Shown: positions 7,332 through 11,578 of the stretch, piece after piece
How positions within the stretch are numbered: position 1 is the stretch's first letter
How the letters are laid out: each line of letters opens with the position of its first letter
Assembly (NCBI GenBank): GCA_964568805.1
Contig: CAZMRW010000112.1
Span: 1 to 11,578 of the forward strand
Reading direction: 5' to 3'
Origin: CAZMRW01 sp964568805
Lineage (GTDB): Bacteria; Pseudomonadota; Gammaproteobacteria; Methylococcales; Methylomonadaceae
Length of the DNA: 11,578 bases
Notes under the pieces: generated by a model
What the model saw: the letters and a program-made list of their open reading frames with translations, nothing else
Told to the model about the DNA's origin: nothing
The model's database searches: none
Translations under genes and position numbers: made by a program

Positions 7332-8437
7332 ACGAATCGAAACCGTTTACCGGCAGTTACTCCGCCAACGATGTGCAGTTTCTGTTGAAGCCGATTGCCA
7401 TAGAGGATACGCCTTTACACATCAAGGAAGCGCTGATTCAATCCGGGCAAAAACACTATTCGGAAATGCTGACGCATGAATCCCCGCCGTCCCGAGACTA
7501 TTTGCAGCTTTTTTACCAGGCCATGGACTTGAACCGGACGCGTATGGCGGGGCATTTGTTGCATCTGGCCGGGCGAATCAGGGCTACTCGACCCAATGGC
7601 ATTGTCCTGATTTCCCTCGCACGAGCGGGAACGCCGATTGGCGTCCTGCTCAAACATGTGCTGAAACGCTATTTCAACCTTGATGCCGCTCATTATTCGA
7701 TCTCAATCCTCAGGGATTTCGGTATCGATCAAAATGCATTACGCTATATCCTGCAGCATCACTCACCGGATGAATTAACCTTTGTCGACGGCTGGACCGG
7801 CAAAGGTGTGATTGCACGGCAGCTTGCGGCCAGTTTACAGGCGTTCGCCGAGACGGACGGCGCCGCCATTCCTGCCGAACTCTATGTCTTGGCCGACTTG
7901 TCGGGTCATGCGGCGGTATCCGCCTCCCAGGAAGATTATTTGATTCCTTCCTGTATTTTGAACTCGACCGTATCCGGTTTGATCAGCCGCTCGGTCTACA
8001 ACCGGAATCCGGTCAATGCCGGCGATTTTCACGGCTGTTTTTATTATCATGAATTCAGGCGGCATGATTTATCTAACTATTTTATTACCGAGGTGCTTAA
8101 CAGCATCGAACGAATTCAGTTAGACTGTGACTTGCAGCCACAAAACATCGTCCCCATGAGTCCTCAGCAATTAAAAATTCAATCCCGGCAATTTTTAGAC
8201 TGGATCAGCCGACGCTACAGCATCCAAAATCAACATTTCATCAAACCGGGTATCGGTGAAGCCACGCGTGTATTACTGAGGCGCGAAGCCGGATTGTTGC
8301 TGCTTAACGATTCACGATCGGAAGCGACCAGGCATTTGCGCTGGCTGGCAAACTCCAAATACATCCCTGTCGAGATTGTCAAGGATTTGCCTTATCGCGC
8401 GGCGGCATTAATCAAAGAGGTCAAACAATCTGCATGA
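7328..8437 (+). CDS. StiP-type phosphoribosyltransferase with C-terminal PELOTA RNA-binding domain
   Basis: A 369-residue protein of the family databases call cysteine protease StiP, which Ter-locus analyses instead interpret as a second PRTase. N-terminal landmarks are GSYSANDVQFLLKPI (9-23), QSGQKHYSEML (38-48), VLISLARAGTPIGVLL (93-108), HYSISILRDFGID (122-134), the PRPP-loop-like FVDGWTGKGVI (152-162), and EDYLIPSCILNSTVSGLISRS (202-222). The C-terminal PELOTA-like (L7Ae-related) domain is seen in FIKPGIGEATRVLLRR (304-319) through VEIVKDLPYRAAALI (348-362). The last feature suggests contact with a structured RNA or use of a nucleotide-like ligand; which one is unknown. The ATGA overlap with the HAD gene fixes the start; another ATGA overlap links it to the lyase gene. 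Confidence 0.88.
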   Translation: MNESKPFTGSYSANDVQFLLKPIAIEDTPLHIKEALIQSGQKHYSEMLTHESPPSRDYLQLFYQAMDLNRTRMAGHLLHLAGRIRATRPNGIVLISLARAGTPIGVLLKHVLKRYFNLDAAHYSISILRDFGIDQNALRYILQHHSPDELTFVDGWTGKGVIARQLAASLQAFAETDGAAIPAELYVLADLSGHAAVSASQEDYLIPSCILNSTVSGLISRSVYNRNPVNAGDFHGCFYYHEFRRHDLSNYFITEVLNSIERIQLDCDLQPQNIVPMSPQQLKIQSRQFLDWISRRYSIQNQHFIKPGIGEATRVLLRREAGLLLLNDSRSEATRHLRWLANSKYIPVEIVKDLPYRAAALIKEVKQSA

Positions 8438-9378
8438 AACCGCCACCCGTGATATCCAGACCGTTTTCACCCTGGCTTTTAGGGGCTCCGCTTTATATGC
8501 CGGCCAATCGGCGCGATATCATCGAAATCGCCAACGGCGAAAAACTGCCCAGGTTGCGTTCGATGATTTTTTGCACGGAGGATGCGCTGTCCCGCCACGA
8601 CCTGGAGACCAGCATTCGACACCTTGGCCTCTGCCTGCAGGGATTCAGGCCGTCTTCGCACCGTTTCCGTTTTATTCGCGCCAGAAATCCTGAAATTCTT
8701 TCACGTTTGCTCGACCTTCCCGATATAGACAAAATCGATGGCTTTGTATTGCCAAAATTTACTATCGACAATTTTTCGGTTTATATCGAACAATTGAAGG
8801 GGACTGATTTTAAGGTCATGCCCACGCTGGAAACACGCGAGGTTTTCGATGCCGGCGCTATGTGCGAATTGCGACAGGCCTTGTTGCAGAACGAAATAGC
8901 CGAGCGCATTTTAATCATCAGGATTGGAGGTAATGATCTGATGAATATTTTAGGCATCCGCAGGCCAAGAAATATGACGATCTACGAAACGCCCCTCGGC
9001 AATCTGATAGCGCAATTGGTTACCGTGTTTAAACCCTACGGTTTTTCATTGTCGGCGCCGGTGTTCGACTATTTGAATGATGCGGCTACCTTGCAAAAAG
9101 AAATTCAATTGGATTTGGCGCACGGTCTGACCGGCAAAACCGCTATTCATCCTGATCAGGTGCCATCGATTGAAGAGGCCTATGCTGTCGACCGGGAAGA
9201 CTATGAAATGGCGCTGTCTTTGAACGCCAGTTCGGCTCCGGCCGTATTCAGGATGCATAATGCCATGTGCGAGGTGGCGACCCATAAACAATGGGGTCAG
9301 GAAATCATCGACCGGCAATTCTGTTATGGCGCGCGGGAACCATCATCGATACCGGACTACAATGAAATATCCTTTTGA
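8434..9378 (+). CDS. HpcH/HpaI aldolase / citrate lyase beta-like protein of the Ter module
   Basis: A 314-residue TIM-barrel protein of the HpcH/HpaI-CitE superfamily. Signs are GAPLYMPANR (17-26, the CitE-type opening), FCTEDAL (46-52), FRFIRARNP (78-86, basic pocket), GFVLPKF (103-109), PTLETREVFD (130-139, Glu133 a likely metal ligand), RIGGNDLM (163-170, Asp168 the second acidic ligand), and GLTGKTAIHPDQV (231-243) closing the barrel. Relatives cleave or form C-C bonds of acyl-CoA or pyruvate-type compounds using magnesium. In Ter loci the substrate is unknown. It is the last gene of the tightly coupled enzyme block, joined to the preceding gene by an ATGA overlap and followed by a 130-base space before terA. 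Confidence 0.87.
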   Translation: MKPPPVISRPFSPWLLGAPLYMPANRRDIIEIANGEKLPRLRSMIFCTEDALSRHDLETSIRHLGLCLQGFRPSSHRFRFIRARNPEILSRLLDLPDIDKIDGFVLPKFTIDNFSVYIEQLKGTDFKVMPTLETREVFDAGAMCELRQALLQNEIAERILIIRIGGNDLMNILGIRRPRNMTIYETPLGNLIAQLVTVFKPYGFSLSAPVFDYLNDAATLQKEIQLDLAHGLTGKTAIHPDQVPSIEEAYAVDREDYEMALSLNASSAPAVFRMHNAMCEVATHKQWGQEIIDRQFCYGAREPSSIPDYNEISF

Positions 9379-9411
9379 TGGCCATCCTTTCATCGCACAT
9401 CAGCACTTGCG

Positions 9412-9452
9412 GCCTCTTTTCCTATCGGGTAAGGGAAAGGATTGGAAGAGGC
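9412..9452 (+). other. Imperfect hairpin between the lyase gene and terA
   Basis: GCCTCTT (9412-9418) is the exact reverse complement of AAGAGGC (9446-9452). Inside it TTTCC (9418-9422) can pair with GGAAA (9434-9438), extending the stem with an asymmetric bulge. No run of T follows, so it is not a classical intrinsic terminator. It could be a processing or stability element separating the enzyme block from terA. Confidence 0.4.
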
Positions 9453-9457
9453 GATTT

Positions 9458-9470
9458 AACAACCGTTGTT
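9458..9470. promoter_or_regulatory. Palindrome upstream of terA, possible operator
   Basis: AACAAC, one central C, then GTTGTT form a perfect 13-base palindrome 38 bases before the terA ATG. The compact two-fold symmetry suits a dimeric regulator, but no regulator gene is present in the window and no well-spaced promoter is recognised beside it, so this is only a candidate. Confidence 0.3.
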
Positions 9471-9508
9471 GATGCGGGACAATGTAAATTATCGAAACGG
9501 GAGCTGAA

Positions 9509-10696
9509 ATGAATAATCGAATTGATCTGGTGTCTGGACAAAACTTCCCTTTGCCTACGACAGCGCTGCACGTATCGATCACGACCGGCCAGATCATGCC
9601 TGGTTTGAATCTGGATATCAGCGCTTTCCTGCTCAATGCGCAAGGGAAAGTATCGTCTGATCATGATTTCATCTTCTTTAATCAGCCCTCGAGAAGCGAT
9701 CAGGGCATTCTGCTTGAACCGGATAAAAATCGCTTTACCCTGCATCTGGATCGCACCGGTAATGACATTCAAAAAATTGCTTTGGCGATGACCATTTTCG
9801 ACGGCACGACGAGAGGTCAGGATTTTACCATGGTCAAAAATGTGACCTTGTTGATCAAGGATTTTTTGACGGGTATTGAAATTGCCTGTTTTTCGTTGGC
9901 TACCCGGGCTAACACAGAAACAGCCCTGATACTGGCAGAGTTTTACCGGCATCAGGACAAATGGAAGTTTCGTGCGGTAGGCCAGGGTTTTATCGGCGGC
10001 TTGCAACCTTTGGCCGAATTTTACGGTGTCGATGTCAGCGATGGAGAGTCCGGTCCGCCTCCTCAAGCCAGTCCGGCTCCAGCGGGACCCGTCAATCTAA
10101 GCAAGATTACCCTCGAAAAGAGAGGCCAATCCATTTCGCTGGAAAAACGACAGGGCGGACTGGGTGAAATCGTCATCAATCTTAACTGGAATGCAATCCC
10201 GGTCAAGTCGCCGGGATTATTCCGTAAATCTGAACCCGGCATCGACCTGGATCTGGCCTGTCTTTGGGAATTCGAGGATGGCAACATAGGCGCTATTCAG
10301 GCGCTAGGCGGACATTTCGGAAATTTGCATCAATTCCCCTATATCGAACTGGATCACGATGATCGGAGCGGCCAGTCGATAGGCGGCGAAAACTTGAGAA
10401 TCAACGGAAAATACTGGCCCGATTTCAGGCGTATTCTGATTTTCGCCTTTATTTACGAAGGCGTCCCCAACTGGTCCCACGTCGATGCCGTCATCACCAT
10501 CAAAGGCAACAACCAGCCCGACATAGAAGTTCGCCTCGACAGCCATCGTAATGATCAATTCATGTGCGCAATTGCAATGCTGGAAAATATCGATAATCAG
10601 CTTAAGATTACCAAACTGATCGATTATTTTTCAGGGCATGAGCAAATGGATCGGGCTTACGGATGGGGTTTGAATTATGTTGCCGGCAACAAATAA
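9509..10696 (+). CDS. terA: TerA, two-domain TerD-family protein
   Basis: A 395-residue cytoplasmic protein with two TerD-type domains, as expected for TerA (about 385 residues in enterobacteria). Domain 1 spans about 5-176 and keeps LNLDISAF (33-40), HDFIFFNQP (52-60) and KWKFRAVGQGFIGGLQPL (151-168), but the acidic GDGDDE loop is missing, so its calcium binding is probably weak or lost. A Pro/Ala-rich linker follows (about 178-196). Domain 2 (about 200-390) has GIDLDLACLWEFEDG (244-258), LDHDDRSG (281-288), and the TerA-specific KYWPDFRRILIFAFIYEGVPNW (301-322). The start is set by GGGAG at 9499-9503, five bases before the ATG. The gap of 130 bases upstream holds a hairpin and a palindrome, so terA may have its own promoter. 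Confidence 0.92.
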   Translation: MNNRIDLVSGQNFPLPTTALHVSITTGQIMPGLNLDISAFLLNAQGKVSSDHDFIFFNQPSRSDQGILLEPDKNRFTLHLDRTGNDIQKIALAMTIFDGTTRGQDFTMVKNVTLLIKDFLTGIEIACFSLATRANTETALILAEFYRHQDKWKFRAVGQGFIGGLQPLAEFYGVDVSDGESGPPPQASPAPAGPVNLSKITLEKRGQSISLEKRQGGLGEIVINLNWNAIPVKSPGLFRKSEPGIDLDLACLWEFEDGNIGAIQALGGHFGNLHQFPYIELDHDDRSGQSIGGENLRINGKYWPDFRRILIFAFIYEGVPNWSHVDAVITIKGNNQPDIEVRLDSHRNDQFMCAIAMLENIDNQLKITKLIDYFSGHEQMDRAYGWGLNYVAGNK

Positions 10697-10741
10697 CATC
10701 AAATCGTTTTAACAACTTTACATAAAACCAGGAGTACACCA

Positions 10742-11197
10742 ATGAGTTTCGATAATTTTCTTAGTCAATTAAAATCAAAAGCGAATGAATTAAAAACAGA
10801 AGCCCTGAAATTCAAGAACAAGGATTTCCTGAATGCGGCAATGGCGGGTTCAGCCCTGATCGCGATGGCTGACGGCAGCATCAGCTCCGAAGAAAAACAA
10901 AAAATGATTAAATTCATTGAAAGCAACGACGCGCTGTCAATATTTTCCACCAGCGATGTGATCAAGGCCTTTCAGGATTTCGTCAGTCAGCTCGAATTCG
11001 ATAAGGATATAGGGGAAGCCAAGGCCTTTCAAGCATTGAGCAGAATGAAATCCAATGCGGAAGCTTCAAGGCTGTTGATGCGGATGATTATCGCCATCGC
11101 CTCGTCGGACGGAAATTTTGATGCCACCGAGAAAAAAATAGCCGTCAAAATTGCCAATGAACTGGGACTTAATCCCTCTGAATTTGAATTGGTCTAG
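10742..11197 (+). CDS. terB: TerB tellurium resistance protein
   Basis: A 151-residue all-helical protein, the same length as enterobacterial TerB. After an N-terminal Lys-rich helix (about 1-28) come two similar acidic helix caps typical of the TerB fold: ADGSISSEEK (43-52) and SSDGNFDATEK (121-131), which bind divalent metal ions. The Gly-Leu-Asn-Pro-Ser-Glu-Phe stretch near residue 142 ends the last helix region. TerB is known to associate with the membrane protein TerC and with TerD-family proteins, linking metal sensing to the membrane. AGGAG at 10730-10734 lies seven bases before the ATG. It follows terA by 45 bases and is likely co-transcribed with it. Confidence 0.93.
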   Translation: MSFDNFLSQLKSKANELKTEALKFKNKDFLNAAMAGSALIAMADGSISSEEKQKMIKFIESNDALSIFSTSDVIKAFQDFVSQLEFDKDIGEAKAFQALSRMKSNAEASRLLMRMIIAIASSDGNFDATEKKIAVKIANELGLNPSEFELV

Positions 11198-11542
11198 CAT
11201 AACGTTACCACGCCGGACATGAGACTATAGCGTAAAAAAATTGAATTAGGTATTGCAGTTAAACTATTTAATGGTAATCTGAAACCCATATGTTTCGGCA
11301 TTCCGGTATTTAACTCAGGAAACGCTGAAGAAACCTTACCCGGATTTTTCGGCCGCCAGCAACAGCCAGCACAGTTTGCCATCTGCATCCAATTTCAATG
11401 ACGTGCTGTTATTGATTTTGACAGTGCAGCTCTGTTGCGGGATTCTCTGTTTTAATTAGAGAGTTCTGCATTGACAATGGAAAACCTGAGTGCGGCTGGC
11501 AACCTCAATTATCGATTTTAGTAAAGATCAGGAGACAAGCCC
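11198..11542. other. Intergenic region after terB
   Basis: No gene is supported in these 345 bases; all reading frames are short. Two TTGACA boxes (11418-11423 and 11471-11476) look like -35 elements, but neither has a good -10 box at 16-18 bases. A weak inverted repeat TCTCT/AGAGA lies at 11444-11462. An AGGAG at 11530-11534 serves the gene starting at 11543. No T-tailed hairpin is visible after terB. Confidence 0.4.
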
Positions 11543-11578
11543 ATGAAGACAAACCTATTCAATATCCTGTTATGGGTC
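11543..11578 (+). CDS. Start of a further gene, cut by the window end (possibly terC)
   Basis: Twelve codons, MKTNLFNILLWV, follow an AGGAG ribosome binding site (11530-11534) eight bases upstream. The beginning is hydrophobic, compatible with a signal sequence or first membrane helix. TerC, a multi-spanning inner-membrane protein, commonly follows terB and often starts with a short leader running into a Leu/Trp-rich helix, so terC is the natural guess. Twelve residues cannot prove the family. Confidence 0.45.
   Translation, partial: MKTNLFNILLWV

Noticed and set aside
9412..9452. Intrinsic terminator after the lyase gene
   Set aside because: The hairpin is imperfect and no T-rich run follows it.
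11418..11476. TTGACA boxes as sigma-70 promoters for the next gene
   Set aside because: Neither has a convincing -10 hexamer at 16-18 bases, so no promoter was called.

Overview
The window is most of a tellurium-resistance type (Ter) stress-response locus, all on the + strand, from a bacterial draft assembly (a 10-N scaffold gap lies at 6052-6061). Protein sequences are closest in my recollection to proteobacterial Ter proteins. Genes have balanced base composition and intergenic regions are AT-rich, which would suit a gammaproteobacterium, but I cannot name a genus from the sequence. I see no tRNA, rRNA, CRISPR array, transposase or integrase gene.

Layout. (a) 172-1338: a predicted exported protein of unknown family, which may or may not belong to the locus. 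(b) 1519-4229: a run of TerD-domain genes: a terD-like gene, a terE-like gene, a short broken TerD-like gene (frameshift near 3055-3057 and no usual C-terminus) and terZ. (c) 4236-9378: a block of five enzyme genes: ATP-grasp ligase, phosphoribosyltransferase with TRSP domain (cut by the N gap), HAD phosphatase, StiP-type PRTase with C-terminal PELOTA domain, and an HpcH/HpaI (CitE-like) lyase. Several of these genes overlap or nearly abut. (d) 9509-11197: terA (two TerD domains) and terB. (e) 11543 to the window end: the first 12 codons of another gene with a good ribosome binding site, in the place where terC would be expected.

How the genes may work together. Comparative genomics by Anantharaman, Iyer and Aravind proposed that Ter systems pair metal-binding TerD/TerB proteins and the membrane protein TerC with a soluble pathway that makes a nucleoside-like metabolite. 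The five-enzyme set here matches that proposed pathway: PRPP-dependent base/ribose chemistry (two PRTases), phosphate removal (HAD), amide or peptide-like bond formation (ATP-grasp) and C-C bond chemistry (CitE-like). The metabolite is, as far as I know, unidentified. Here the enzyme block sits between terZ and terA, whereas the familiar plasmid-type cluster reads terZABCDEF without interruption.

The least explained parts are the broken TerD-like gene and possible competing hairpins at its end, the hairpin plus palindrome before terA, the 151-base gap before the PRTase gene inside an otherwise compact operon, and the unknown exported protein at the left.
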